Below are positions 1 through 9,126 of a stretch of 64,000 nucleotides of DNA, piece by piece (positions within the stretch are counted from its first letter, which is position 1; each line of letters starts with the position of its first letter). The stretch spans positions 1,426,001 through 1,490,000 of the forward strand of contig NZ_JACVAJ010000001.1 in the NCBI RefSeq assembly GCF_014851815.1. The letters run 5' to 3'. The position numbers and the translations under genes are program-made. This stretch comes from Pseudoxanthomonas sp. PXM01. GTDB taxonomy: Bacteria; Pseudomonadota; Gammaproteobacteria; Xanthomonadales; Xanthomonadaceae. The notes below the pieces were generated by a model. It was given only the letters and a program-made list of their open reading frames with translations. It had not been told where the DNA came from and ran no database searches.

Positions 1-2
1 GC

Positions 3-905
<903 letters not shown>

Positions 906-913
906 TCGCTTTT

Positions 914-1004
914 GTAGGATGGGTGGAGCCGAAGGCGATACCCATCATCAAGGTGTCTGCGATATGGCGATGATGGGTATCGCCTTCGGCTCCACCCATC
1001 CTAC
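914..1004. repeat. REP-like GTAG inverted repeat (36-bp perfect arms)
   Basis: Arms 914-949 and 969-1004 are exact reverse complements over 36 bp around a 19-nt loop, beginning with GTAGGATGGG. This matches the general form of the GTAG-headed REP elements known from Stenotrophomonas and relatives. It fills most of the gap between two convergent genes, where it could act as a two-way terminator or mRNA-stabilising hairpin. No long U-tract follows either arm. Confidence 0.85.
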
Positions 1005-1007
1005 GGT

Positions 1008-1538
1008 TTACACACGAGCGGCCACGGTCTCGCCCTGCTCATCATCGGGGGACGACATCATCGTCCGCAGCACCCGCACGGCGCGCGCCATGAACATGCC
1101 GCTGAAGAATCCGTACACGCCGCAGACCGCGGCCATGGCCGTGCCGGACTCCAGCACGGAGGGGACGATGGCGTGCACGACGGCTACCGCGTACTTCGCG
1201 AAGAAGATGCCCATCATCAGCGCCAGCGGCACCCAGCTGCCCGTTACCGTGAACCGCTTCGATACCGGCGAGTAGGACGCGCCGCGCGACGGTCCGCGAG
1301 CGAGACTGATGCCCACGACCGCCAGCCACGCGCCCGCCCACGCGACAAGTGCGATGGGGTGAGCCCCGAACGCCGACCAGACAGCGAACAGCGACCAGCC
1401 CGTCATCGCGACCGGCAGCACGATCAGCCGATGACGCGAGACGAGCCGTGTCCTGCTCTGCAGATAACCCAGATAGACCAGACCGAAGAACAGGCCGAAG
1501 ACCCAGAGGGGGGTGTGCGTGAGAATCTGCGTGATCAC
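1008..1538 (-). CDS. DUF6622-like integral membrane protein
   Basis: A 176-residue protein whose start (ITQILTHTPLWVFGLFFGL) matches the conserved opening of the DUF6622 membrane family, function unknown. I see four to five hydrophobic segments, near residues 8-28, 37-60, 62-80, 98-118 and 125-150, and a short polar C-terminus. The GTG at 1538 is preferred because AGGAA lies upstream and the family begins there; a GTG nine codons upstream (1565) is possible. The gene converges on the CoA-transferase gene across the REP hairpin. No catalytic motif is visible. Confidence 0.6.
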   Translation of the reverse strand: MITQILTHTPLWVFGLFFGLVYLGYLQSRTRLVSRHRLIVLPVAMTGWSLFAVWSAFGAHPIALVAWAGAWLAVVGISLARGPSRGASYSPVSKRFTVTGSWVPLALMMGIFFAKYAVAVVHAIVPSVLESGTAMAAVCGVYGFFSGMFMARAVRVLRTMMSSPDDEQGETVAARV

Positions 1539-1673
1539 GGAGTGAGGTTCCTGGCTTCCCGGCACCGCGCCGGGTCAGGCACATCATCGGATCCGCACGC
1601 GGGCGAATGAGGTGCTGGAAGTCACTTGTTCCGGGTGCCGGAGGTCGTGCGGCCGCTGCCTGCGCGCTCCGCC

Positions 1674-2303
1674 TCACACGCCCATGTAACGGCCGGGGCG
1701 ATGGTTGAAGTACAGCACCAGGTTGAGCACCAGCGCACCCAGCGCCGACCACGCGACCTTCGACGGCTCCAGCACGCTCAGGGCGGCCAGCATGATGCAC
1801 GTATCGAACGCCATCTGGACCTTGCCCGCGCTCCATCCCCTGCGCTGTTGCAGGTAGACCGCCAGGATGCCCAGCCCGCCGAGGCTGGCGCGATGGCGGA
1901 TGAAGGACAGGATGCCCATGCCGACCAGCGCGCCACCGAACACGGCCGAATAGACCGGGGTAATGAAGGCGAACTCCGCCAGCCGCGGCAGCATGTCCGC
2001 GACGAAGCCGGTGATGCCGACGGCAATGAAGGTCTTGAGCGTGAACTCCCATCCCATCCTGCGCATCGACAGCAGGTAGAACGGCAGGTTGACCAGCACG
2101 AACAGCACACCGAACGGCCAGCCCGTGGCGTAGTGCAACAGCAACGACACGCCGGCCATGCCACCCAGCATCATCCCGCCCGCGGCGAAGATGCTCATGC
2201 CCAACGCACTGACCGCCGCCGCAATCGTCAGGCCCTGGATATCTTCGGCCAGGCTGTGGCGCGGACGCCGGATGACGGCACGGTCACCGTCGCGCGGCGA
2301 CAT
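1674..2303 (-). CDS. YitT family (DUF161-type) membrane protein
   Basis: A 209-residue, very hydrophobic protein. It has the YitT pattern of about five to six membrane segments with small-residue motifs (GGMMLGGMAGVSLLLHY, VFGGALVGMGILSFIRHRAS, GGLGILAVYLQ), the second resembling the glycine-rich loop typical of the family. YitT proteins are inner-membrane proteins of unsettled transport function. The frame stays open further upstream to 2426, but that extension is polar, proline-rich and unlike the family. The ATG at 2303 comes just before the conserved part, with GGAAG very close upstream. About 220 bp separate it from the next upstream gene, and I see nothing there. Confidence 0.7.
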   Translation of the reverse strand: MSPRDGDRAVIRRPRHSLAEDIQGLTIAAAVSALGMSIFAAGGMMLGGMAGVSLLLHYATGWPFGVLFVLVNLPFYLLSMRRMGWEFTLKTFIAVGITGFVADMLPRLAEFAFITPVYSAVFGGALVGMGILSFIRHRASLGGLGILAVYLQQRRGWSAGKVQMAFDTCIMLAALSVLEPSKVAWSALGALVLNLVLYFNHRPGRYMGV

Positions 2304-2522
2304 CACTTCCGGTTCGGAACGGGAGGGGCTTTGTGGGGGCACGGCAGAGTCCACACCCGGACAGGACCGGGGACGCCAGGATTTTCCCATGAAGGCCGCG
2401 CCAGCTGGCATGGACGAAGTGTCCATGCATTTAGCCCGGCGCCGGGGCTGCTACTCACCAGGCGGGCTGCGGCCGCAAAAACGCAGCGGTGCAAACAGAG
2501 AAAAGGACGCGGAGCGACCCGC

Positions 2523-2978
2523 TCAGGCGGCCGTCGCCGCGCTGTAGTGCGCCCATGCCGGACCGATCACGACGATCCACGTGACGACCAGCAGTGCGAG
2601 CGTCGTGATCAGCAGGACAAGTGCGAGTGCCCACTCCTTGCGGGAGGCGGGCGCCGGCGCATCCCCATGGCGGTTGGACGCGCGCGTGCCCGGCAGTACC
2701 AGCAGGACGAGGCTGACGAGCGGCAATCCAAGCAGCAGTGCGAACCAGCTCGACAGGCCCAGGTCGCGGACCCGGCGGACCGTCGCTACCGCATAGCACC
2801 CGAGCCCCCCCAGGAGGGAGGCTATCCACAGCGGCCACACGACGCTCATCACCTGGATGACCAGGTAGATGGCGCAGAGCCAGATCAGGTAACGCAGCCG
2901 TCCGATCCTTCCATACGACGGACGGGTGGCCGTCGCGTCATGGCGCGTTGGCGCCGCCTCCTCGGAAATCCGTGTCAT
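2523..2978 (-). CDS. DUF805 family inner-membrane protein
   Basis: A 151-residue membrane protein with DUF805 signatures: YGRIGRLRYL at the N-terminal side, RRVRDLGLSSW after the second helix, and PGTRASNRHG at the cytoplasmic turn. Four hydrophobic helices are apparent; the last, after a KEW linker, ends in an alanine-rich tail. The family is widespread and its function unknown. The ATG at 2978 follows a good GGGGAG ribosome site; the frame extends ten codons further without one. Confidence 0.75.
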   Translation of the reverse strand: MTRISEEAAPTRHDATATRPSYGRIGRLRYLIWLCAIYLVIQVMSVVWPLWIASLLGGLGCYAVATVRRVRDLGLSSWFALLLGLPLVSLVLLVLPGTRASNRHGDAPAPASRKEWALALVLLITTLALLVVTWIVVIGPAWAHYSAATAA

Positions 2979-3092
2979 GGCTCCCCATCCGGCTCTACCG
3001 GCGTCCACGCCGCTGGCAAGGATGGTAGCGCAGCCCCGGCCGGTTCCGTGCTGGATCAGGCCTCCGGAGCGACTTGTGCGCCGGTTGCCGGA

Positions 3093-3479
3093 TCAATCCC
3101 GGGTCTGGAAGTGGTACGCCACGACATCGGGCGTCGGCCGCATGCTGACCTCCCCGTCCACTTCAACGACAGGCAGCGCATAGCCGCGAGGACCCGCCAG
3201 CCCCGTGCCGTCGAACCGCTCATGGAACGCGCTGCTTGCACGGGGAAGATCGAGATCGACGTAAGTGACCGGGATGTTGCGGCTCTGCAGGGAGGCGAGC
3301 ATCTGCCGGGTGTAGCCACAGCCGTCGCGACCGTAGACCAGGACCGAGTTGCGGGAGGATTCGACGATCGCGGCATCCATCATCGATGCCTCAAGGTGCG
3401 CCTTGATGCGCTTCCAGGCGTGATGCCCGGCACCCAGGGCCACCAGGATGGAAACCAGGATCAGGAAAGTACGCGACAT
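3093..3479 (-). CDS. Membrane-anchored glutaredoxin-like protein with monothiol CGYT motif
   Basis: A 128-residue protein with an N-terminal hydrophobic anchor or uncleaved signal (residues 3-18). A thioredoxin-fold domain follows: VLVYGRDGCGYTRQML holds the active-site motif as C-G-Y-T, with one cysteine, and LPVVEVDGE supplies the cis-proline. This resembles monothiol or CxxT glutaredoxins, but an export or anchor sequence is unusual for that family. It would sit at the membrane, probably facing the periplasm, where glutathione-linked chemistry is not standard. The role is open: disulfide or mixed-disulfide handling, or a non-catalytic thiol-fold protein. It is transcribed away from pilU and alone. 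Confidence 0.6.
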   Translation of the reverse strand: MSRTFLILVSILVALGAGHHAWKRIKAHLEASMMDAAIVESSRNSVLVYGRDGCGYTRQMLASLQSRNIPVTYVDLDLPRASSAFHERFDGTGLAGPRGYALPVVEVDGEVSMRPTPDVVAYHFQTRD

Positions 3480-3540
3480 GCTTCCTCCGTGAAGTGTTGC
3501 TGCATCCGGCCCACGCCTTGGGCACGCGGTTAACTACTTA

Positions 3541-3567
3541 AAGAAAAGGGGCGATCGCTCGCCCCTT
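3541..3567 (-). terminator. Intrinsic terminator of pilU
   Basis: Perfect 9-bp stem AAGGGGCGA/TCGCCCCTT with a TCGC loop. On the minus strand it is followed by TTTTCTT, about 25 bp after the pilU stop codon. A standard Rho-independent terminator for the pilT-pilU transcript. Confidence 0.85.
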
Positions 3568-3592
3568 CGAGTCTTCGAATCCCACGGCCGGA

Positions 3593-4723
3593 TCAGCGGA
3601 CTTCCGCGATCTCCACGCCGTCCAGACCCTGCGCCAGCGTGCGGGCGTCGCCGCCCTGGGCCAGTTTGATGCGCAGGCGCACTTCGTTCTGCGAGTCGGC
3701 GAAGCGCAGCGCGTCCTCGTAGCTGATCTCGCCGGCCTGATACAGCTCGAACAGAGCCTGGTCGAAGGTCTTCATGCCGAGGTTGGTCGACTCCTTCATG
3801 ATCTCCTTCAGCTTGTGCACCTCGCCATCGCGGATGTAGTCCTGCACCAGCGGCGTACCCAGCAGGATTTCCATCGCCACGCGGCGGCCCTTGCCGTCCG
3901 GCGTCGGGATCAGCTGTTGCGCGACGACGCCCTTGAGATTCAGCGACAGGTCCATCAGCAGCTGCTGGCGGCGGTCTTCCGGGAAGAAGTTGATGATGCG
4001 GTCCATCGCCTGGTTGGCGTTGTTGGCATGCAGCGTACACAGCACCAGGTGGCCGGTTTCGGCGAAGGCGATGGCGTGGTCCATGCCCTCGCGGGTACGC
4101 ACCTCGCCGATCATGATCACGTCCGGCGCCTGGCGCAGCGTGTTCTTCAGTGCGGCCTCCCAGCTGTCGGTGTCGATGCCGACCTCGCGCTGGGTGATGA
4201 TGCAGCCCTCGTGCTTGTGCACGAACTCGATCGGGTCCTCGATCGTGATGATGTGGCCGGTCGAATTCTGGTTGCGGTAACCGATCATCGCCGCCAGCGA
4301 AGTGGACTTGCCGGTGCCGGTCGCGCCGACGAACAGGATGATGCCGCGCTTGGTCATCGCCAGCGTCTTGATGACCGGCGGCAGATTCAGCTCTTCGATG
4401 GTCGGGATGCGCGTCTCGATGCGACGCAGCACCATGCCGACCTGGTTGCGCTGATAGAAGCAGCTGACGCGGAAGCGTCCCACGCCGGCCACGCCGATGG
4501 CGAAGTTGCACTCGTGGGTCTTCTCGAACTCCTCGCGCTGCGCCGGCGTCATCACGTTCAGCACCAGGTCGCGCGACTGCTGCGAGGTCAGCGGCGTCTG
4601 CGTGATCGGCGAGATCTTGCCGTGCACCTTGATGGACGGCGGCATGCCGGACGTGATGAACAGGTCCGACGCCTTCTGGTGCGCCATCAGCTTGAGGAAG
4701 GAGGTGAAGTCGATGGTGCTCAT
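3593..4723 (-). CDS. pilU: Type IV pilus retraction-associated ATPase PilU
   Basis: A 376-residue secretion ATPase of the PilT/PilU branch. The N-terminal PAS-like domain (about 1-110) begins with FTSFLKLMAHQKASDLFIT. The ATPase core has Walker A GATGTGKS (133-140), Asp box TIEDPIEFVH (160-169), Walker B DVIMIGEVR (201-209) and His box TLHAN (about 230). Wording such as CNFAIGVAGVGRFRVS and the long C-terminal tail mark it as PilU rather than PilT. It helps PilT depolymerise type IV pili for twitching motility and works at the inner-membrane face of the pilus machine. It lies 66 bp downstream of pilT on the same strand and ends in an intrinsic terminator. Confidence 0.95.
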   Translation of the reverse strand: MSTIDFTSFLKLMAHQKASDLFITSGMPPSIKVHGKISPITQTPLTSQQSRDLVLNVMTPAQREEFEKTHECNFAIGVAGVGRFRVSCFYQRNQVGMVLRRIETRIPTIEELNLPPVIKTLAMTKRGIILFVGATGTGKSTSLAAMIGYRNQNSTGHIITIEDPIEFVHKHEGCIITQREVGIDTDSWEAALKNTLRQAPDVIMIGEVRTREGMDHAIAFAETGHLVLCTLHANNANQAMDRIINFFPEDRRQQLLMDLSLNLKGVVAQQLIPTPDGKGRRVAMEILLGTPLVQDYIRDGEVHKLKEIMKESTNLGMKTFDQALFELYQAGEISYEDALRFADSQNEVRLRIKLAQGGDARTLAQGLDGVEIAEVR

Positions 4724-4789
4724 GGCGATGCTCCGTGAGACGGAAGAAGCCGCGGGACGGCGGCCGCCGGTGGCGGCGCCGCACGGCCG

Positions 4790-5827
4790 TTACTCGAACA
4801 GGCGCTTTTCTTTCGCGTATTCCTTGGCCTGCTGGCGCGTGATCAGGCTGCGCTTCACCAGGTCCTGCAGATGCTGGTCCAGCGTCATCATCCCGTAGTT
4901 CTGGCCGGTCTGGATGGCCGAGTACATCTGCGCCACCTTGTCCTCGCGGATCAGGTTGCGGATGGCCGGGGTGCCCACCATGATTTCCCAGGCCGCGGTA
5001 CGGCCGCCGCCGATCTTCTTCAGCAGCGCCTGCGAGATGACCGCGCGCAGGGACTCGGACAACATCGAACGCACCATCGGCTTCTCGCCGGCGGGGAACA
5101 CGTCGATGATGCGGTCGATGGTCTTGGCCGCCGAGCTGGTGTGCAGAGTGGCGAACACCAGGTGGCCGGTTTCCGCGGCGGTCAGCGCCAGGCGGATGGT
5201 TTCCAGGTCGCGCAACTCGCCGACCAGGATGTAGTCGGGATCCTCACGGAGCGCCGAACGCAGCGCTTCGTTGAAGCCGTGCGTGTCGCGGTGCACTTCG
5301 CGCTGGTTGATCAGGCACTTCTGCGAGGTGTGCACGAATTCGATCGGATCCTCGACGCTGAGGATGTGGCCGTACTCGTTCTTGTTGATGTGGTCGATCA
5401 TCGCCGCCAGCGTGGTCGACTTGCCCGAGCCGGTCGGACCGGTCACCAGGATCAGGCCCTGCGGCTGCTGGATCAGTTCGCGGAACAGCGGCGGGCAGCC
5501 GAGGTCTTCCAGCGTCAGCACTTCCGAGGGAATGGTACGGAACACCGCACCGGCGCCACGGTTCTGGTTGAACGCGTTAACGCGGAAGCGCGCCAGCGAG
5601 GGAATCTCGAACGAGAAGTCGACCTCGAGGAATTCTTCGAAGTCGCGGCGCTGCTTGTCCGACATGATGTCGTAGACCAGCGCGTGCACCTGCTTGTGGT
5701 CGAGCGCCGGGATATTGATGCGGCGTACGTCGCCATCCACGCGGATCATCGGCGGCAGGCCGGCCGAGAGGTGGAGGTCGGATGCTTTGTTCTTTACCGA
5801 AAACGCCAAGAGCTCGGCGATATCCAT
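4790..5827 (-). CDS. pilT: Type IV pilus twitching motility ATPase PilT
   Basis: 345 residues, the normal PilT length. It begins MDIAELLAFSVKNKASDLHL, the usual PilT N-terminus, so the ATG at 5827 is chosen although the frame stays open upstream to 6217 inside antisense yggS. Walker A GPTGSGKST, Asp box SVEDPIEFVH, Walker B DYILVGELRD and His box ATLHTSS are intact, as is the C-terminal AIRNLIRE motif needed for retraction. The protein is the main pilus retraction motor. It is divergent from yggS with about 90 bp between starts, a layout common in gammaproteobacteria. Confidence 0.96.
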   Translation of the reverse strand: MDIAELLAFSVKNKASDLHLSAGLPPMIRVDGDVRRINIPALDHKQVHALVYDIMSDKQRRDFEEFLEVDFSFEIPSLARFRVNAFNQNRGAGAVFRTIPSEVLTLEDLGCPPLFRELIQQPQGLILVTGPTGSGKSTTLAAMIDHINKNEYGHILSVEDPIEFVHTSQKCLINQREVHRDTHGFNEALRSALREDPDYILVGELRDLETIRLALTAAETGHLVFATLHTSSAAKTIDRIIDVFPAGEKPMVRSMLSESLRAVISQALLKKIGGGRTAAWEIMVGTPAIRNLIREDKVAQMYSAIQTGQNYGMMTLDQHLQDLVKRSLITRQQAKEYAKEKRLFE

Positions 5828-5920
5828 GACGCTGCTTCCCCAAGTTGCTGCGAACTGGAACCTTGATTCCCCGGAGGGCAGTATAGCGCCCTCGCCGTCC
5901 CCGCCAATGGTTGGACCAAC

Positions 5921-6598
5921 ATGCTCGCCGACACCCTCAGCGAGACCCTGCAACGTCTTGAAAACGTAGCCAAAGACGCGCATCGGCCACGGCCCGCGCT
6001 GCTGGCCGTGTCCAAGCTGAAACCGGCCTCCGCCGTCGCCGAACTGGCCCATGCCGGACAGCGTGCCTTCGGCGAGAACTACGTGCAGGAGGCGCAGGGC
6101 AAGATCGCCGAACTGGCGGACATGGACCTGGAATGGCACCTCATCGGCCATCTGCAGTCCAACAAGGCGGACGTTGCCGCGCGCGTGTTCGACTGGGTGC
6201 AAACGGTAGACCGTCACAAATTGATCGGCGCCCTGTCACGGAATCGCCCCACGGACCGGCCGCCACTGAACGTGCTGATCCAGGTGAACATCGACGACGA
6301 GGCCAGCAAGCATGGCTGTCGGCCGGACGAGATCGACGCGCTGGCCGACGCCATCGCCGCGGAGCCGGCGCTGCGCCTGCGCGGGCTGATGGCGATCCCC
6401 GCCCCGCATGCCGACCCCGCCCTGCGCGTGGCGGCGTTCGTCCGCATGCAGGCGCTCTACACCGCACTGGCCGCACGCCACACGGACGTGGATACCTTGT
6501 CGATGGGAATGAGCGACGACTTCGCCCAGGCCATCGCATATGGCGCCACGATGGTCCGCATCGGTACCGCGCTGTTCGGCGCGCGGCCGGCGAAGTAG
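5921..6598 (+). CDS. yggS: PLP homeostasis protein YggS (PipY/PROSC family)
   Basis: 225 residues forming a single alanine-racemase-like TIM barrel. Lys32 in LLAVSKLKP is the pyridoxal-phosphate Schiff-base lysine. RAFGENYVQEA, EWHLIGHLQSNK, LSMGMSDDF and RIGTALFGAR are all present. The family binds PLP without a known enzymatic reaction and buffers the PLP pool in the cytoplasm. It sits beside proC and opposite pilT/pilU, the conserved gammaproteobacterial neighbourhood. pdxH, which makes PLP, lies only 4 kb away on the other strand, but I see no operon link. Confidence 0.93.
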   Translation: MLADTLSETLQRLENVAKDAHRPRPALLAVSKLKPASAVAELAHAGQRAFGENYVQEAQGKIAELADMDLEWHLIGHLQSNKADVAARVFDWVQTVDRHKLIGALSRNRPTDRPPLNVLIQVNIDDEASKHGCRPDEIDALADAIAAEPALRLRGLMAIPAPHADPALRVAAFVRMQALYTALAARHTDVDTLSMGMSDDFAQAIAYGATMVRIGTALFGARPAK

Positions 6599-6601
6599 CG
6601 T

Positions 6602-7183
6602 ATGGACCCCGTCCTGGACCGCATCCATTTTTCCGGCAACCCGTGGCCCGAAGGCCACGCGGTGACGGAGTTCGCCTGGACGGTACGCGTGCTCGACAGC
6701 GTGGTGTGGTGCGACCTGCATCTTCGCAGCGCGGACTACTACGCCGAGCGCGACATCGAGGACGAAGAGGACGGCGAGACCATCGACGACGAGCGCACCG
6801 ACTGGGAATCCCCGATCGTCTGGGGCAACTACCATCGCTGCACGCTGTCGTCGACGTACTGGGACAACGACCGCGGCTTCCCCCTCTGCGCGACCGGCGA
6901 CTTCACCCCCGACTGGTTGGACGGCCGGACGTTCGAGGTCGATGCGATCGCCGGTGGCACGCTGGCCGGCGTCGAACTGGACGATCTCTCGTTCCATATC
7001 TACCTGCTCGGCCACGACAGCGTGGCCAATCACCGCATCGCCTTCCAGCGCGTCGGCGACAGCGACCGCTTCGACATCACCTGGACCGGCGACATCGCCC
7101 TGACCTATGCCGGCGACGACGACCTCGCCCACCGGTTCGAGGCACGCATCCACGCCGTGCCGCTCCCCCAGCTTTCAGCCTGA
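6602..7183 (+). CDS. Uncharacterised acidic cytoplasmic protein
   Basis: 193 residues, no signal peptide or membrane segment, strongly acidic, with a DIEDEEDGETIDDE stretch near residue 50. Tryptophan-rich beta-like patterns follow (ITWTGDIALTYAGDDD). I do not recognise a family. The start lies 3 bp after the yggS stop and the end 10 bp before proC, so it is probably co-transcribed between them. No catalytic pattern is visible. Conservation of this position in relatives would be the best clue to function. Confidence 0.7.
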   Translation: MDPVLDRIHFSGNPWPEGHAVTEFAWTVRVLDSVVWCDLHLRSADYYAERDIEDEEDGETIDDERTDWESPIVWGNYHRCTLSSTYWDNDRGFPLCATGDFTPDWLDGRTFEVDAIAGGTLAGVELDDLSFHIYLLGHDSVANHRIAFQRVGDSDRFDITWTGDIALTYAGDDDLAHRFEARIHAVPLPQLSA

Positions 7184-7193
7184 GCCTGACGCC

Positions 7194-8039
7194 ATGACCG
7201 CCTCGCATTCCTCGCTCCTGACGCACCCCTTGGCCTTCATCGGCGGCGGCAACATGGCGCGCAGCCTGATTGGTGGCCTGCTCAAGCGCGGCGCCGATCC
7301 TTCGCGCATCCGCGTGGCCGAGCCGGCGGAACCGCTGCGTGCCGCGCTGGCCGCGGATTTCGGCGTGCAGGTCTTCTCCGAGGCTGGTGAAGCGGTCTAC
7401 GGCGCTGACACCTGGCTGTTCGCGGTGAAGCCACAGGTGATGCGCACGGTGTGCGAAAGCCTCGCACCACGCGCACAGGCGCAGCGTCCGCTGACGGTGT
7501 CCATCGCCGCGGGCATCACCGGCGCGCAGATGCAGCGCTGGCTGGGCGGCGGCGTGCCGGTGGTGCGCAGCATGCCGAACACGCCGGCCATGCTGGGCGC
7601 CGGCGTCACTGGCCTGCACGCCAGCGACGAGGTCGACGACGCCGGCCGCCAGCGCGCGGAACTGCTGCTGTCGGCCGCAGGCCCGACGGTGTGGATCGAC
7701 AGCGAGGCGAAGATGGATGCCGTGACCGGCGTCTCCGGTAGCGGTCCCGCCTACGTGTTCCTGCTGGCCGAGGCGATGGAAGCGGCCGCCGTCTCGGAAG
7801 GCCTGTCCCCGGAAGCGTCGCGCACGCTGGTGTTGCAGACCGTACTCGGCGCCGCGCGCATGCTGACCGAGAGCGGCGAGACCCCAGCGGAACTGCGCCG
7901 CCGCGTCACCTCGCCGAACGGCACCACCCAGGCGGCCATCGAGACGTTCCAGAGGGGCGGCTTCGAAGCCCTGGTGGCGAAGGCCGTGCATGCGGCGACC
8001 GTGCGTGGCGCCGAGCTGTCGGCGGCGAACGACGGATAA
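7194..8039 (+). CDS. proC: Pyrroline-5-carboxylate reductase
   Basis: 281 residues. The N-terminal Rossmann motif is AFIGGGNMARSLIGGLL; next come VKPQVM, VVRSMPNTPAMLG and, in the C-terminal dimerisation domain, TGVSGSGPAYVFLLAEAM and RRRVTSPNGTT, all classic ProC motifs. It reduces 1-pyrroline-5-carboxylate to L-proline with NAD(P)H. The ATG at 7194 puts the Rossmann motif at the usual distance; the frame is open 29 codons further upstream, but that part overlaps the previous gene and is not ProC-like. Likely the last gene of the yggS run. Confidence 0.95.
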   Translation: MTASHSSLLTHPLAFIGGGNMARSLIGGLLKRGADPSRIRVAEPAEPLRAALAADFGVQVFSEAGEAVYGADTWLFAVKPQVMRTVCESLAPRAQAQRPLTVSIAAGITGAQMQRWLGGGVPVVRSMPNTPAMLGAGVTGLHASDEVDDAGRQRAELLLSAAGPTVWIDSEAKMDAVTGVSGSGPAYVFLLAEAMEAAAVSEGLSPEASRTLVLQTVLGAARMLTESGETPAELRRRVTSPNGTTQAAIETFQRGGFEALVAKAVHAATVRGAELSAANDG

Positions 8040-8044
8040 GCCGC

Positions 8045-8443
8045 GTGCACGGGCCTCCGCGAGCAACGCCCCTGATACTGGCTGGCCTCTTCGTACTGGC
8101 GATCTGTGCCTGCAAGCGCGAGCCCGAAGTGAAGGATCTTGCCGAATCGGGCTGGACGCTCGCCGTTGAAACGCCCCCGCCTGCGGCAGCGTCCCTGGAC
8201 AGACTGCCCGACCTCGCGGCGGCCGGCTGGACCATCACACCAAGCTCGTTGTCGGAAGCCGAGCAGGTTCTAGGGCCCGACGACCAGGAATGGATCCGGT
8301 TCAAGTCGACGTTCGAACAAGGCGATCGCGTGGTGAGACTGGTCGCACCCGGTCACCAGTGGGCCAACTCCGCCGGCTGGGACGGTTACGCTATTGTTCG
8401 CGACGACAAGGTGATCGCGGAGTTGGCCGTAGTGTTGAGCTAG
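8045..8443 (+). CDS. Putative lipoprotein, unknown function
   Basis: 132 residues from a GTG start 5 bp after proC. The N-terminus has a hydrophobic run (ILAGLFVLAICAC) followed by KRE, suggesting a signal-peptidase II site at Cys23 (or Cys21), so a lipoprotein is likely. The remainder is small and acidic, with a WDGYAIVRDDKVIAELAV end that looks like a beta strand pair. No family recognised. Followed after 71 bp by another lipoprotein gene in the same direction. Confidence 0.6.
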   Translation: MHGPPRATPLILAGLFVLAICACKREPEVKDLAESGWTLAVETPPPAAASLDRLPDLAAAGWTITPSSLSEAEQVLGPDDQEWIRFKSTFEQGDRVVRLVAPGHQWANSAGWDGYAIVRDDKVIAELAVVLS

Positions 8444-8514
8444 GCGTCGTTCGACGCCGTCCGAGATCCGACGACCACCGTGCGCGTCTCTCCTTCGCAA
8501 CTGGAGCTCCCGCC

Positions 8515-8976
8515 ATGCTTCGCTCGCGCCTGCTGATACTGCTCACTCTTCCGACCCTGCTGTCCGCCTGCTCCGGCGGCGAAGCGCCGCGCTCCGCGGA
8601 GTTCGTGCAGGCCGCACCGGCCGAAGCCGACTTCGGCGACCTGCGCGTGCGCTACAACGCCTTGCCCACCCTGTCGCTGAGTGAAGCGGTCGCCAAGCAG
8701 TACGGCGTTCCCCGCGACGCGGCGACCGCACTGGTGCTGGTCGCCCTGCGCAAGGTAGCCGGCGGCGAAGAGGTCGATGCAGACGGCGATGTCAGTGTCA
8801 TCGCACATGACCTGTCCGGCGCACGCCAAACCATCACGCTGCGCAAGGTGGATGCCGGGGGCTACCTGGACCACATCGGTACCGCGCGCATCTCACCACG
8901 CGATTCCTACCGCTTCGAAGTGGTGGTGACGTCGGGCGGACGCAGCGAGACGGTGAAGTTCCAACGGAACTTCTGA
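8515..8976 (+). CDS. DUF4426 domain lipoprotein
   Basis: 153 residues. Signal peptide with lipobox LLSAC (Cys19), then a domain matching DUF4426: FGDLRVRYNALPT, AVAKQYGV and the closing SYRFEVVVTSGGR...VKFQRNF pattern. DUF4426 proteins are periplasmic or lipid-anchored and of unknown function in gammaproteobacteria. The ATG at 8515 has GGAG eight bases upstream; the longer open frame from 8290 overlaps the previous gene and is rejected. Last gene before a REP-like hairpin. Confidence 0.8.
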   Translation: MLRSRLLILLTLPTLLSACSGGEAPRSAEFVQAAPAEADFGDLRVRYNALPTLSLSEAVAKQYGVPRDAATALVLVALRKVAGGEEVDADGDVSVIAHDLSGARQTITLRKVDAGGYLDHIGTARISPRDSYRFEVVVTSGGRSETVKFQRNF

Positions 8977-9026
8977 GGCGAAACAGGCACTGTCCGCGGG
9001 GATAACCCACCGGAGAGGTCCTTCCT

Positions 9027-9090
9027 GTGGGAGCGACGTAAGTCGCGATGAAGCACCGCGGTGGCTCATCGCGACTTACGTCGCTCCCAC
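9027..9090. repeat. REP-like inverted repeat (GTGGGAGCGACGTAAGTCGC family)
   Basis: 25-bp perfect arms (9027-9051 and 9066-9090). Two mismatched pairs further in, the palindrome CACCGCGGTG (9054-9063) continues the stem, so the whole 64 nt can fold into one hairpin. The arm is nearly the same as that of the element at 11837-11964. Lies between two convergent genes. Confidence 0.85.
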
Positions 9091-9126
9091 GCCCACCATC
9101 CCGTACCCTACAGAAGCGCCGCCGAT

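Noticed and set aside
1626-3533. Long open frame of 635 codons on the plus strand opposite the YitT, DUF805 and glutaredoxin-like genes
   Set aside because: Composition is arginine/histidine/proline-rich shadow of minus-strand genes in GC-rich DNA; it has no family features and crosses real genes.
5828-6217. Upstream extension of pilT by 130 codons
   Set aside because: The extension lies antisense within yggS, has no PilT homology, and the conserved N-terminus begins exactly at 5827.
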